From Kiritimatiellia bacterium (GTDB lineage Bacteria > Verrucomicrobiota > Kiritimatiellia > SLAD01): a stretch of 36,432 nucleotides of DNA. Location: positions 1-36,432 of the forward strand of contig SLGY01000174.1 in assembly GCA_007136425.1 (NCBI GenBank). The letters are read 5' to 3'. Numbering within the stretch: position 1 is the first letter of the stretch; each line of letters opens with the position of its first letter. The translations under genes and the position numbers were made by a program. This document shows positions 1 to 11,255 of the stretch, piece by piece. Under the pieces are notes generated by a model that did no database searches, was not told the origin of the DNA, and saw only the letters and a program-made list of their open reading frames with translations.

Positions 1-177
1 GTCCGGTCCCTGAGCGGATTGGATGTGGACGGCGTGGAGTCCACGGCGCATGCCGTGCCGGTCCATAATGTGTTCCGCGAAGATGAGACGAGCCGCACGC
101 TGGACCATGACCAAGTCATGGATAACGCGCCCGTTGCGCGACAAGGCTTGTTCATCGTGCCGAGAATCCTGGAATAG
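1..177 (+). CDS. gatC: Asp/Glu-tRNA amidotransferase subunit C (C-terminal part)
   Basis: Frame 1 is open from the first base to a TAG at 175-177 and gives 58 residues. It matches the usual GatC C-terminus: a short segment with 'HNVFREDE' around residues 22-29, then 'VMDNAP' and an 'FIVPRILE' ending, the usual end of this subunit. GatC stabilises GatA on GatB in the enzyme that amidates mischarged Asp-tRNAAsn or Glu-tRNAGln. gatA follows after 9 bases, the standard gatCAB order. The start lies outside the window. The identification rests on the C-terminal motif and the neighbours. Confidence 0.9.
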   Translation, partial: VRSLSGLDVDGVESTAHAVPVHNVFREDETSRTLDHDQVMDNAPVARQGLFIVPRILE

Positions 178-186
178 GGGAACGTT

Positions 187-1644
<1,458 letters not shown>

Positions 1645-1663
1645 CGGTATGAAATATGGCGCT

Positions 1664-1749
1664 GTCCACGCCCTTACGGGCGCGGCTACGAAAGGGCATA
1701 GCGCTGTCCGACGGAAGGGTATCGTAGCCGCCGCGGTAATGCGGTGGAT
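1664..1749 (+). repeat. Double-hairpin palindromic unit between gatA and gatB
   Basis: The gatA-gatB gap is filled by an imperfect palindrome. A hairpin with CGCCC/GGGCG arms is followed by CGGCTACGA, a loop, TCGTAGCCG, and a second hairpin with CCGC/GCGG arms. Its two 26-base outer segments match the core at about 11285-11355 in reverse orientation, with 1 and 3 mismatches. Unlike that copy, it has no flanking terminal inverted repeats here. It lies inside what should be one gatCAB transcript, so the RNA would form two stable stem-loops; any effect on gatB expression is inference. Confidence 0.75.
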
Positions 1750-1761
1750 GTAGACGGATAG

Positions 1762-3210
1762 ATGACGCAACAACCGGAAAGAAAAGTGGAATACAAAGTC
1801 AGCATAGGTCTCGAGACACACGTACAACTCAAGACCCGCTCCAAAATCTGGTGCGGGTGCCCGAACGTCTTTGGCAGCGAACCGAACACGGATGTATGCC
1901 CTATTTGCCTCGGTTATCCCGGGACCATGCCCGTATTGAACCGGGAAGCCGTGCGGTTGACGGTGACGGCCGGGCTCATGTTGGGATGCGAGATCAGTCG
2001 GTACAGCAAGTTTGACCGGAAGAGCTATTTCTATCCGGATATGCCGAAGAATTATCAGATCTCGCAATACGATCTTCCGCTTTGTCTCGGAGGTGGCGTT
2101 GATATTGATGTGGAAGGTACGCGCAAGACCGTGCGGATTCATCGCATTCATCTTGAAGAAGACGTGGCCAAGAACAATCATTTCGCGCAATCCAGCGGGG
2201 TGGACTTCAATCGCGCGGGCACGCCTTTAATGGAAATCGTGTCGGAACCGGATTTGGCGTCGGCCGATGAAGCCTTCGCCTTCCTGGTCGCCCTGAAACA
2301 GATGTTGGTATACGGCGGGATCAGCGACTGCAATCTCGAACAGGGGAACATGCGTTGTGATATCAACTGCAGCGTTCGTCCGGCGGAACGCGAAGCGTTG
2401 GGGACGAAGACCGAGATCAAGAACATGAACACGTTCAAGGGGGTGTATCGGTCCCTGTCCTACGAAATCAAGCGACAGATCGACGTGCTGGAGCAGGGCG
2501 GAACGATACGGCAGGAAACGCGGCGCTGGGACGACGACGCCGGGGTAACGCGATCCATGCGTACCAAGGAATATGCGCACGATTACCGTTACTTCCCCGA
2601 GCCGGATCTGATGCCGGTGGTGTTGAGCGATGCCGAAATAGATGCCTGGCGCGCGACGCTGCCGGAGATGCCCGCCACACGCCGCGAACGGCTGATGCGC
2701 GAGTACGGGTTGCCCGATTACGATGCGGGTGTGCTCGTCGCGGACAAGGCGATCGCGGATTATTTCGAAGAGGTGGCGCGCCTGTCCGGCAACGCGAAAG
2801 CCGCCTCGAACTGGATGATGACGGAAATGATGCGGCTGCTGTCCGAACGCGAACTGGAGATCGGCGCGGTACGGATGACGCCCGAGTCTCTGGCCGGCCT
2901 GATCCGGCTGGTCGACGAAAAAGTGCTCAACGCGCCCGGCGCGAAAGAGGTTTTTTCCGTGCTCTTTGAGGAGGGCGGCGATCCGAAAAAGATCGTCGAT
3001 GAAAGGGGACTGGCCCAGATCAGTGACAGCGGCGCATTGGATCAATGGGTCGAGGACGCGATTGCGGCCAATCCCAAATCCGTCGCGGATTATCAAGGCG
3101 GGAAGAAGGCGGCGCTGCAATTTCTGATGGGCCAGGTAATGCGGGCGAGCAAGGGCAAGGCGAATCCGCCGCTGGTGCTCGACGCGTTGCGTAAGCGTCT
3201 GGATCCATGA
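1762..3210 (+). CDS. gatB: Asp/Glu-tRNA amidotransferase subunit B
   Basis: 482 residues, the family's usual length. GatB binds the mischarged tRNA and performs the ATP-dependent transamidation. Visible signs: 'GLETHVQL' near residue 16, a zinc site with Cys31, Cys33, Cys46 and Cys49, the 'NREAV' segment, 'DFNRAGTPLMEIVSEPD' mid-protein, and a C-terminal YqeY-like tail ending 'QVMRASKGKANP'. The ATG lacks a strong ribosome binding site, and the gene may depend on read-through from gatA. With gatC and gatA it forms a complete trimeric enzyme. Confidence 0.97.
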   Translation: MTQQPERKVEYKVSIGLETHVQLKTRSKIWCGCPNVFGSEPNTDVCPICLGYPGTMPVLNREAVRLTVTAGLMLGCEISRYSKFDRKSYFYPDMPKNYQISQYDLPLCLGGGVDIDVEGTRKTVRIHRIHLEEDVAKNNHFAQSSGVDFNRAGTPLMEIVSEPDLASADEAFAFLVALKQMLVYGGISDCNLEQGNMRCDINCSVRPAEREALGTKTEIKNMNTFKGVYRSLSYEIKRQIDVLEQGGTIRQETRRWDDDAGVTRSMRTKEYAHDYRYFPEPDLMPVVLSDAEIDAWRATLPEMPATRRERLMREYGLPDYDAGVLVADKAIADYFEEVARLSGNAKAASNWMMTEMMRLLSERELEIGAVRMTPESLAGLIRLVDEKVLNAPGAKEVFSVLFEEGGDPKKIVDERGLAQISDSGALDQWVEDAIAANPKSVADYQGGKKAALQFLMGQVMRASKGKANPPLVLDALRKRLDP

Positions 3211-3220
3211 GCGCACGTCG

Positions 3221-3249
3221 TTGACATGATCCTTGCCACTGTGTAATTT
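3221..3249 (+). promoter_or_regulatory. Sigma70-type promoter for the pilus motor cluster
   Basis: TTGACA at 3221-3226, a 17-base spacer, then TAATTT at 3244-3249. It lies in the gap between gatB and the first PilB-type ATPase gene, about 60 bases ahead of the latter's start. Called on hexamer match and spacing only. Confidence 0.55.
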
Positions 3250-3308
3250 TAGGTCATAATCATGGGTATGCCGGATCTGCATTTCTGTAAGACGGGAGAG
3301 TTATCAAT

Positions 3309-5027
3309 TTGACCGCGAACGACGAATACATTGTCGAGATCCTTGAAAGTGTAGGCTTGATTGATCATCAGCAGGCGGAAGCCGCGCTGAGCGCATCCCA
3401 ACAAGAAGACAAAGACATTATTGATATCCTCGTACGAGAGGGCATTGCGGAAAAACTGGATATCCTCAAGGCGTTGGCCAACCAGTTTGGTATGGAAATC
3501 ATTGATCTGACCGGTCATGAAATCCCGCAGGAAGTGATTGATTCCGTTCCGGCCGATGTAGCGCGTCGCTACAAGGTGGTGCCCGCCTACAAGATCGACA
3601 ATACCTTGACCGTGGCCATCAGTGATCCGCTGGATGTGGAAACGCTCGATTCCCTTCGATATGTGCTGAAATGCAATGTGGAAGGCGCGGTCGCGCCGGC
3701 CGAACAGATCGCGACGGCGCTGAACCAGTATTATCCGGAAGGAAAGCATGGGGCCATGGAAACCATGCTGGAAGAAATCACGGAGGGATCCGTGGAGGTG
3801 CCCACGACCGCCATGCAGGAATTGATTGGCGAAGACGTGGAGGTCTCCGAGTCGGATGCGCCGATTATCAAATTGGTGAGTCTCGTGATTCTGGAAGCGT
3901 TCAGGAATCGCGCGTCCGATATCCATCTCGAGCCGATGGCCCGTAAATTCCGTATTCGTTATCGGATCGATGGTGTGTTGCATGAAGTGGAAAGTCCGCC
4001 CAAACGGTTGCAGGCGGCCATTGTCAGCCGTATCAAGATCATGTCCAACATGAGCATTGCGGAAAAACGCGTGCCCCAGGACGGCCGGATCCAGATCAAT
4101 GTGATGGGGCGCGACCTTGATTTACGCGTGTCCACCATCCCGTCGAATCACGGAGAAAGCGTGGTCATGCGGATCCTCGACAAGGAAGGCCTGATGTTGG
4201 GCTTGCCGCAGCTCGGTTTTCTTTCCGACGATCAGCAGACGTTTGAAGGAATGATCGGGTTGTCGGACGGCATCCTGTTGGTCACGGGTCCGACCGGTTC
4301 AGGCAAGACCACGACGCTGTACGCCTGTCTGAATCAGATCAACCGGCCCGATCGGAAGATCATTACGGTGGAAGATCCCGTGGAGTATCAGCTCGCCGGT
4401 ATCAATCAGGTGCACGTCCGGTCCGATATCGGGTTGACGTTCAGCGCGGCGTTGCGCTCCATTCTGCGTCAGGCGCCCAACGTCATCATGATCGGAGAGA
4501 TTCGCGACCTGGAAACTGCGGAGATCGCGGTCAATGCTTCGTTGACCGGGCATCTGGTGTTCAGCACCCTGCATACCAACGATGCCCCGAGCGCCATTAC
4601 CCGCTTGATGGATATCGGGGTCAAACCGTTTCTGGTGGCATCGTCTACGCGCGGGATCATGGCGCAACGCCTGGTCCGCAAGATTTGTCCGAGCTGCAAG
4701 GAGGAGTATCAGCCCACCGACCTTGAGTTACGCATGTTGGGGCCGCATTCCGAGCAGGTGCGGGAAGCCAAGCTCTATCGCGGACAAGGCTGCAACGATT
4801 GCAACCATACGGGGTACAAAGGCCGTTGGGGCCTTTTCGAGATCTTCGTCATCAACGACGAAGTACGCCATATGATTTATGAGCAGGTGGGCGCGTCCGA
4901 TCTGCGGCGGAAGGCGAGGGAACTGGGCATGCGCACCCTGCGCGAGGACGGTCTGCGCAAGGCGGTGGCGGGCATGACCACCATTCAGGAAGTGTTACGT
5001 GTGACGATGGGAGACGCGGCATTATGA
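3309..5027 (+). CDS. PilB/GspE-type assembly ATPase (first copy)
   Basis: 572 residues starting at TTG, chosen because GGGAGAG lies 8 bases upstream and no in-frame ATG is better placed. The protein powers pilus or pseudopilus extension from the cytoplasmic face. An N-terminal GspE/MshE-N domain (about 1-150) precedes the ATPase: Walker A GPTGSGKT at 327-334, Asp box 'VEDPVEY', His box '[11 protein letters not shown]', and a zinc site 'CPSC...CNDC' near the C-terminus. Oddity: the segment before Walker B reads LRQAPN (386-391) where LRQDPD is usual, and where the two ATPases downstream have DPD. It overlaps pilT by ATGA. PilB versus GspE cannot be settled from sequence alone. Confidence 0.93.
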   Translation: MTANDEYIVEILESVGLIDHQQAEAALSASQQEDKDIIDILVREGIAEKLDILKALANQFGMEIIDLTGHEIPQEVIDSVPADVARRYKVVPAYKIDNTLTVAISDPLDVETLDSLRYVLKCNVEGAVAPAEQIATALNQYYPEGKHGAMETMLEEITEGSVEVPTTAMQELIGEDVEVSESDAPIIKLVSLVILEAFRNRASDIHLEPMARKFRIRYRIDGVLHEVESPPKRLQAAIVSRIKIMSNMSIAEKRVPQDGRIQINVMGRDLDLRVSTIPSNHGESVVMRILDKEGLMLGLPQLGFLSDDQQTFEGMIGLSDGILLVTGPTGSGKTTTLYACLNQINRPDRKIITVEDPVEYQLAGINQVHVRSDIGLTFSAALRSILRQAPNVIMIGEIRDLETAEIAVNASLTGHLVFSTLHTNDAPSAITRLMDIGVKPFLVASSTRGIMAQRLVRKICPSCKEEYQPTDLELRMLGPHSEQVREAKLYRGQGCNDCNHTGYKGRWGLFEIFVINDEVRHMIYEQVGASDLRRKARELGMRTLREDGLRKAVAGMTTIQEVLRVTMGDAAL

Positions 5028-6097
5028 GCGCGCATTTGAAGATGGACGACCTGCTGCAATTGGTCGTCGACGAAGGAGCTTCGGATTTGCATCTTGCGGT
5101 GGATTCCCCGCCGGTCCTGCGTATTCACGGAGGTTTGCACGCCATTGATTCCGATCCGCTTACGCCGGAAGATACGGAACGCCTCATGCGCGAGATTACG
5201 GATGATGAGCATTTCAAGCGTGTGGAAGAGGTCGGGGGCGCCGATTTCGGTTTCGGGTTCCGGGATCTTGCGCGGTTCCGCGTGAGCGTGTTCCGCCAGA
5301 AGACGCATTACGGCATTGTCATGCGGCAGATCCCGTCCAAACTGATGACGCTGGAGGAAATCGGACTGCCCCCGCAGGTGAAAGAGCTCCTGTTTCGTCC
5401 ACGCGGCCTGATCCTGGTGACCGGCCCCACCGGGTCCGGTAAGACGACCACGCTGGCGAGCATGATCAACATCATCAATCAGGAGCGCGATGCGCATATC
5501 GTCACCGTGGAAGATCCTGTGGAGTACTATCACGAACACAACAAGAGCTTGGTATCGCAACGCGAGGTCGGCGTGGATGTGAAGAGTTTCAGCCTCGCGC
5601 TGCGCGCGGGCCTGCGGCAGGATCCGGACGTGATGCTGGTCGGCGAAATGCGCGATCTGGAAACGATGGCCGCCGCCATCACCGCCGCCGAGACGGGGCA
5701 CTTGGTCTTTGCGACCCTGCACACCACGGGCGCGGCGCGCACCGTGGACCGCATCGTGGATGCGTTTCCCACGGATCAACAGGAACAGGTGCGTGTACAG
5801 ATGTCCGCGACGCTGGTGGCCGTGATTTCGCAGGTGTTGTTGCCGCGCGTCGACAAACCCGGGCGGATTGCGGGCTTTGAAATCATGATCGCCACCGATT
5901 CGATCCGTTCGCTGATCCGCGAAGGGAAGACCTATCGCATTACGTCAGACATTCAAACCGGTGGACGAATGGGGATGGTGACGTTGGATGCCAGTTTGCT
6001 GGCGTTATATCAGCAGGGCGCTATTGCGCTCGAGGACGCCGTGCGGGTGGCGGATAATTCGGCCGGCTTGATGGAGAAGATCGAGGAGAGCCGATAG
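5024..6097 (+). CDS. pilT: Twitching motility retraction ATPase PilT
   Basis: 357 residues, the usual PilT length. It is a hexameric ATPase that disassembles type IV pili and drives retraction. It lacks the long N-terminal domain of PilB, and starts '[18 protein letters not shown]', typical for PilT. Walker A GPTGSGKT is at 134-141, the Walker B region is '[17 protein letters not shown]', the His box is '[20 protein letters not shown]', and a '[10 protein letters not shown]' segment corresponds to the PilT AIRNLIRE motif needed for retraction. The start overlaps the preceding stop (ATGA), so the two are translationally coupled. Confidence 0.95.
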   Translation: MSAHLKMDDLLQLVVDEGASDLHLAVDSPPVLRIHGGLHAIDSDPLTPEDTERLMREITDDEHFKRVEEVGGADFGFGFRDLARFRVSVFRQKTHYGIVMRQIPSKLMTLEEIGLPPQVKELLFRPRGLILVTGPTGSGKTTTLASMINIINQERDAHIVTVEDPVEYYHEHNKSLVSQREVGVDVKSFSLALRAGLRQDPDVMLVGEMRDLETMAAAITAAETGHLVFATLHTTGAARTVDRIVDAFPTDQQEQVRVQMSATLVAVISQVLLPRVDKPGRIAGFEIMIATDSIRSLIREGKTYRITSDIQTGGRMGMVTLDASLLALYQQGAIALEDAVRVADNSAGLMEKIEESR

Positions 6098-6116
6098 TTC
6101 CGGCAAGAGGTGCATC

Positions 6117-7829
6117 ATGGCCAATGTGGAATATAAAGACTCGTTGCTTCAGGAGATCAACCAGGACGGCTTGCTGACGGACCAGCAACTGGAGGAGATC
6201 CTGGAGGAACATGAGCGGACGGGACGCCCGACGAGAGCCATTATTCTCGACATGCAGTTGTTGTCCGAGGACCAATTGCTTGAAATCATTGCGCGGCATC
6301 TGGGCACGGACGTCATAGACATTCAGGGCGTCGAAATCTCCCCGGAGGTTGTGCGCTCCCTGCCGGCCAGTGTCGCCCGCATGTACAATGTGGTCCCGCT
6401 CGAAGCCGACGGCGGTTCCGTGGAGCTGGCTACGTCTGATCTGCTCAGCCCGGAAGTGGTCGATGAGTTGATGTTCGTCCTCACGCGCGATGTCTCTTTC
6501 CGCGTGGCGCGGGAAGCGGATATCAAAACCACGTTGCAACGGTATTACGGCGATGAGAGCGAATCGGTCAGCGAAATGTTGTCCGCCCTCGAAAATGAGC
6601 TCGAGGATGCGGGCGATATGATCAATCTCGGAAAAGGCGAAGACAATGTATACGAAATCGAAACGGCCGCCAATGCCGCGCCGGTGGTGCGTTTCGTGAA
6701 TCTGGTGCTTTATCAAGCGGTGCAGGACCGCGCCTCGGATATTCATTTCGAACCGTTCGAAAATGAGTTCAAAATCCGTTACCGCGTGGACGGCGCCTTG
6801 TACGAAATGGCCCCTCCGCCCAAGCATTTGGCGCTGCCCGTCACGTCGCGGCTGAAGGTCATTTCCGGCTTGAACATTGCCGAGCGCCGCCTGCCGCAGG
6901 ACGGGCGCATTCAATTGAATGTGGCGGGACGCACCATCGATTTCCGGGTGTCCACGTTGCCCACGCAGTTCGGTGAAAGCGTTGTGTTGCGCGTATTGGA
7001 CCGAAGCGTCGTGTCCCTGGACATGGAAAACCTCGGTTTCCCGGACGATATATTCGAGAATTTCGGAACCGACATTACCAAGCCGAACGGGATTGTGATC
7101 GTCACCGGGCCGACCGGTTCGGGCAAGACGACCACCTTGTATTCGGCCTTGCGCCGGCTGAACCAGATTGAATCCAAGTTATTGACGGCGGAAGATCCGG
7201 TGGAATACGACATTGAAGGGTTGGTGCAGGTGCCCATGCACGAAGCCATCGGGCTGACGTTCGCGCGGGCGTTGCGCGCCTTTCTGCGCCAGGATCCGGA
7301 CATCATCATGGTCGGCGAGGTACGCGACCTGGAGACGGCGGAAATCGCCGTACAGGCCTCATTAACGGGGCACTTGGTGTTTTCGACATTGCATACCAAC
7401 GACGCCGCCGGGGCGGTGACGCGTTTGATCGACATGGGCGTGGAGCCGTTCCTGATCTCCTCTACGCTGGAGGCGGTGCTTGGCCAGCGCCTGGTGCGAA
7501 CCATTTGTAAGGATTGCCGCACGGCCTACGATCCGGAACAGGATCAATTGGAGCAGTTGGGGTTGGCCCGGGACGACGTGGAAGGCCGCTCGTTCTATTT
7601 CGGCGCCGGTTGCGGCAAGTGCAATGATACCGGATACCGCGGGCGTCGGGGAATTTACGAGTATTTGCGCATCAGCGATCCCATCCGCACTTTGATTTCG
7701 GAGCGGAAACCCTCCCTTGTGCTGCGCGAAAAAGCGATCGAACTGGGCATGCGCACGCTGCGGGAAGACGGTATTCGGTGTATACTGGACGGGTACACGA
7801 CGGTGGAGGAAGTGCTGAAATATACTTGA
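6117..7829 (+). CDS. pilB: PilB/GspE-type assembly ATPase (second copy)
   Basis: 570 residues, with AGAGGTG just upstream of the ATG. An N-terminal GspE/MshE-N domain (about 1-150) precedes the motor core: Walker A GPTGSGKT at 331-338, Asp box 'AEDPVEY', normal 'RQDPDIIMVGEVRDLET', His box '[11 protein letters not shown]' and a zinc site 'CKDC...CGKC'. It parallels the first ATPase over its whole length but has diverged clearly from it. It precedes pilC, which favours its being the PilB that works with that platform protein; the symbol is assigned on that basis. Confidence 0.92.
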   Translation: MANVEYKDSLLQEINQDGLLTDQQLEEILEEHERTGRPTRAIILDMQLLSEDQLLEIIARHLGTDVIDIQGVEISPEVVRSLPASVARMYNVVPLEADGGSVELATSDLLSPEVVDELMFVLTRDVSFRVAREADIKTTLQRYYGDESESVSEMLSALENELEDAGDMINLGKGEDNVYEIETAANAAPVVRFVNLVLYQAVQDRASDIHFEPFENEFKIRYRVDGALYEMAPPPKHLALPVTSRLKVISGLNIAERRLPQDGRIQLNVAGRTIDFRVSTLPTQFGESVVLRVLDRSVVSLDMENLGFPDDIFENFGTDITKPNGIVIVTGPTGSGKTTTLYSALRRLNQIESKLLTAEDPVEYDIEGLVQVPMHEAIGLTFARALRAFLRQDPDIIMVGEVRDLETAEIAVQASLTGHLVFSTLHTNDAAGAVTRLIDMGVEPFLISSTLEAVLGQRLVRTICKDCRTAYDPEQDQLEQLGLARDDVEGRSFYFGAGCGKCNDTGYRGRRGIYEYLRISDPIRTLISERKPSLVLREKAIELGMRTLREDGIRCILDGYTTVEEVLKYT

Positions 7830-7904
7830 TAGGCAGCGATAAGCGTTTGATGCATGGACACTCTTCATGCTAACCTGACGACGAACGGTTGAGAGAGAGA
7901 AATT

Positions 7905-9209
7905 ATGCCGACCTATACATTTACTGCGATGGACGCGAAAGGGAAGGAGCAGACCGGAACGGTCGAGGCAGCCAGCCAGTCCGCTGCGCTTGCCGCCATC
8001 CGTGAACAGGGCATGTTCCCGACGACCGTTGAAGAGGCCGGTGCGGCCTCCACGCCGGCGAAGGGCGGCAAAAAGAAGAAAGCGCCCGCCGCTCCAAAAG
8101 GCAAGTCCGCCGGGAAATCGTCCGGCGTGATGAACATGGAATTCCGCATGCCTTCTTTCCTGATGCGGGTCAAGCCCAAGCAGTTGATGACCTATACCCG
8201 CCAGTTGGCCACGCTCATCAATGCCGGGCTGCCCCTGATGCGCGGGTTGCAGGTGATTCTGAAACAGGAGAAACATCCCCTGCTGGCACAGGCCACGACA
8301 GAAGTGATTGAAGGCGTCCAGTCGGGTAGTACCTTTGCGGAGGCGCTGAGCCAGCATCCCCGCGTATTCAACCGGCTCTACGTCAACATGGTCAAGGCGG
8401 GCGAACTCGGCGGCGTGATGGATGTCGTTCTTGAACGACTGGCCGAGTTCATGGAGAAAGCGCAGCGCATTCGCAACAAGGTCGTCAGCGCCATGGTCTA
8501 TCCCATCGTCGTGCTGGCTATGGCCCTTGGTATTTTGACGTTCTTGATGATCGTGATTATCCCGAAATTCGAGGCCATCTTTGATGACTTATTGGGCGAA
8601 GGCGGTTTGCCCGCCCTCACGCAGATCGTTTTGAATATCAGTCGCGGTTTTGTTCAGCGCGCCCCGTTCGTCATTCTTGCGCTGGTGGTACTGGTGGTTC
8701 TGATAAAAATCGCGGGCAAAAGCGGTCCGGGCCGTTACATGATTGATTGGTTGAAGCTGCGGATGCCGATTTTCGGCACCTTGCTCAACAAGACGGCCAT
8801 TGCGCGGTTTACGCGTACGCTGGGAACGCTCATGACGTCCGGCGTGCCGGTATTGCAGGCATTAAACATTGTGCGCGATACGTCCGGCAACGAAGTGATC
8901 GCGCGGGCGGTCAACGATATTCACGACGCCGTGAAAGAAGGCGAAAACATGGCGCCGCCCATCCAGGCATCCGGCGTGTTTCCGCCGATGGTGGTGAGCA
9001 TGGTGGAGGTAGGCGAAGAAACCGGCGAATTGCCGGAGATGTTGATGAAAATCGCCGATAATTACGACGACGAAGTGGATAACACCGTCGCCGGTTTAAC
9101 GTCCATCATCGAGCCGCTGCTTATCGTCTTCCTCGCGCTGATCGTCGGGACGATCGTCATCGCGCTGTTCCTGCCGCTGATCTCGATCATCGGACAGATC
9201 GGCCAGTAA
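7905..9209 (+). CDS. pilC: Type IV pilus inner-membrane platform protein PilC
   Basis: 434 residues with a GAGAGAGAG ribosome binding site. This GspF/PilC family protein is the inner-membrane platform turned by the PilB and PilT motors. After a short N-terminal domain (about 1-30) and a Lys/Ala/Pro-rich linker (about 45-75) come two T2SSF repeats: the first begins 'QLMTYTRQLATLINAGLPL', the second 'ARFTRTLGTLMTSGVPVLQAL'. Each carries a 'EVGEETGELPEML'-type helix. Hydrophobic segments lie near residues 205-230, 250-270 and 405-430. It is the last gene of the cluster; no pilin or pilMNOPQ genes follow. Confidence 0.95.
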   Translation: MPTYTFTAMDAKGKEQTGTVEAASQSAALAAIREQGMFPTTVEEAGAASTPAKGGKKKKAPAAPKGKSAGKSSGVMNMEFRMPSFLMRVKPKQLMTYTRQLATLINAGLPLMRGLQVILKQEKHPLLAQATTEVIEGVQSGSTFAEALSQHPRVFNRLYVNMVKAGELGGVMDVVLERLAEFMEKAQRIRNKVVSAMVYPIVVLAMALGILTFLMIVIIPKFEAIFDDLLGEGGLPALTQIVLNISRGFVQRAPFVILALVVLVVLIKIAGKSGPGRYMIDWLKLRMPIFGTLLNKTAIARFTRTLGTLMTSGVPVLQALNIVRDTSGNEVIARAVNDIHDAVKEGENMAPPIQASGVFPPMVVSMVEVGEETGELPEMLMKIADNYDDEVDNTVAGLTSIIEPLLIVFLALIVGTIVIALFLPLISIIGQIGQ

Positions 9210-9333
9210 ACGCGATTCATCCTCGTCTCTGTCCCGGTCCCGGAAGCGGAGCCGCACCACGCCTGTGCATGAGGTCAATGTGACGGAGGCCCGGCGGAAT
9301 CCTTCACCGATGCCTTCTGCAAGCCGTTACGGT

Positions 9334-9454
9334 GTGTTGATTTATTCCCGGCGCGTCGCAAGCGACGGCCCTACAGCCCCACGAACTAGCATTTTGTAGG
9401 GCCGCCGCTTGCGGCGTGCCGATTTCGTCACGCGATTTTCGAATAAATCAACAC
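9334..9454 (+). mobile_element. MITE-like element with GTGTTGATTTATTC terminal inverted repeats
   Basis: Perfect 14-base terminal inverted repeats (9334-9347 and 9441-9454) bound a 121-base non-coding element. Its core is CGTCGC/GCGACG hairpin, GCCCTACA, loop, TGTAGGGC, CGCCGC/GCGGCG hairpin. CCGTTA occurs just outside both ends (9324-9329 and 9457-9462) and may be a target duplication, although it is separated from the repeats by a few bases. No reading frame of note. It occupies most of the gap between pilC and the convergent 5'-nucleotidase gene; nothing else is seen in that gap. Confidence 0.75.
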
Positions 9455-9505
9455 GCCCGTTAGACGGTGGATGATTATACCGAGCAAACAGCAATCCCCG
9501 TCCTC

Positions 9506-11143
9506 CTAAACTGTCAGCAGGTCAGCGTACGCCCGGGCGGTGTCGTGTCGGGCGGGTGATATGGGAGTGACGGCTTCCCGTGCGGTAAAGTAATCGATCA
9601 GGGCTTCGCGGGTTTGTACGGGGTGCAGTTTCATGCGGCTGTCCGGTCGGCGCAGGATATCGCGCAATTGCATGAAGCCTTGGCCGCCTGATTGGGCGTC
9701 ATAGGAATTGAATGCAACGGTGTACCGTTTTCCGGCCTCCAGCGGTTGGCCGTCGCGTCCATGAATGTCCTTGATTTTCAAGTCCTGTCCGCGTCCTTCG
9801 ATCTCCGCTGTCATGCCCATCAAGCTGAGGCGGCGCCAGCCGCTGAATATCTCGTGCAAAATGAGCGCGAGCTCCTCTCGATCGAGTCGCGCCGTAACCA
9901 CCTTGTTCTCGTAAGGCATGATATCCCAGAGGTCCCCGATGGTCTTGTCGCCCGCCGGGAAGTCGCCGTCGGGAAAAATGAGGCCGTGAATGACCCCGCC
10001 CACGTCCACTCCGCGCTCTTCCATCGCCTCCATGATGGCTGCGGCGATCAATTCCTCCACCTCGCTCGGGCGCCCGACATCATTGTCGATGCTGAGGGTT
10101 TCCTTCAGGGTCCCCACCGGCGTGGACGTGACGGTCCGGGCGTAATCGATGTCGTCGCGCGTGAGTGACAAGACGGCCGGATCAAGGGCGATGCTATCGT
10201 CCATCAGTTCGGTCATCGGTTGGACCCATTTGATTTTACGGGTGTCCTTGTCGAAGGTGATATCGAGTCGGCCCGCGTTGATGCCGAAATAATTGGCTTG
10301 CGTGAAGGGTATACCATTTACGGTTTCATGCGGCACGTCCCGGTGCGTATGCCCGCCGATGAAGGCCGCCACCTCGGGGAATTCCTTCGTCAGGCTTTCG
10401 GTCCGGTTGGCAAAGTCGTCGCCGCCGCGTCGTAAACCCATGTGTCCGGCAATAATGACGGCGTCGACATCCTGGGCGCGCAATTCACGCAGCGCATTCC
10501 GGACGGGCTTGATCGGGTCGAGAAACTCAAAGCCCTGATACAACTTTTCATGAAACCAGTAGGGCATGCCGGTCGTCGTTACGCCGATCACCCCGATCTT
10601 GAAGCCGCCCACGTTCTTGACGATATACGGTTGTACGCGGGATAGGGGATGGGCGGGGTCATCCAAGGCCCCCGCCGGTTTGCCGTCGAGGGTGCTGTTG
10701 GCGCATAAGGCCGGCATGGCGGAAGCCGTCAATACGCCGTTTACGGCGTCCATGCCCCAATCGAACTCATGATTGCCGATCACCCATGCGTCGTAGTTCA
10801 GGTGATTGAAGGTATCGATCATCACGCGACCCTGCGTGCTCAAGCCGACTTGCGTGCCTTGATAGACGTCGCCGGCATCGATCAGTACGTGATGCGGGTT
10901 CCGTTTCTTCCATAAATGGATTTGGGTTGCGCAGCGGGCGATGCCACCGACATCCTCAACCCCTTCATAGGTGGACGTAGGCAGAATATGGCCGTGGAGA
11001 TCCGTGGTATGTAACACGGACACGGTATGAAGAGGTGCGCCCGAGGCCCGTACAGGCCGGGGCAGGGCGGAAAACGCCGCCGCTCCACCCAATATGCGCA
11101 GAAAATCGCGTCTCTGTAATTTGTTGGGGATAATGTAAGTCAT
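9506..11143 (-). CDS. Tat-exported 5'-nucleotidase/UshA-type metallophosphatase
   Basis: 545 residues. The N-terminus carries a twin-arginine signal 'RRDFLRILGGAAAFSAL' followed by a likely cleavage after 'VRASG', so export is in folded form. The metallophosphatase domain shows 'TTDLHGH', 'DAGDVYQGT', 'GNHEFDWG' and 'GGHTHRDVP', the two-metal ligands; the C-terminal half has the 5'-nucleotidase substrate domain ('MPYENKVVT', 'FNSYDAQSGGQGF'). It probably hydrolyses nucleotides or related phosphate esters in the periplasm. An ATG at 11143 is chosen, with GCAGG just upstream; an in-frame GTG six codons earlier is possible. It ends near a MITE-like element and has another upstream. Confidence 0.88.
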   Translation of the reverse strand: MTYIIPNKLQRRDFLRILGGAAAFSALPRPVRASGAPLHTVSVLHTTDLHGHILPTSTYEGVEDVGGIARCATQIHLWKKRNPHHVLIDAGDVYQGTQVGLSTQGRVMIDTFNHLNYDAWVIGNHEFDWGMDAVNGVLTASAMPALCANSTLDGKPAGALDDPAHPLSRVQPYIVKNVGGFKIGVIGVTTTGMPYWFHEKLYQGFEFLDPIKPVRNALRELRAQDVDAVIIAGHMGLRRGGDDFANRTESLTKEFPEVAAFIGGHTHRDVPHETVNGIPFTQANYFGINAGRLDITFDKDTRKIKWVQPMTELMDDSIALDPAVLSLTRDDIDYARTVTSTPVGTLKETLSIDNDVGRPSEVEELIAAAIMEAMEERGVDVGGVIHGLIFPDGDFPAGDKTIGDLWDIMPYENKVVTARLDREELALILHEIFSGWRRLSLMGMTAEIEGRGQDLKIKDIHGRDGQPLEAGKRYTVAFNSYDAQSGGQGFMQLRDILRRPDSRMKLHPVQTREALIDYFTAREAVTPISPARHDTARAYADLLTV

Positions 11144-11255
11144 AACCTGCAACCATCGCACACGCAGTGCTCGTTTGCAATACGTTCCTGACGGTTTCCA
11201 AACGGGCGTGCGTGTGCCCCACGAATCTGCGGACGCGGGCTGCGTAATGTGTTAG

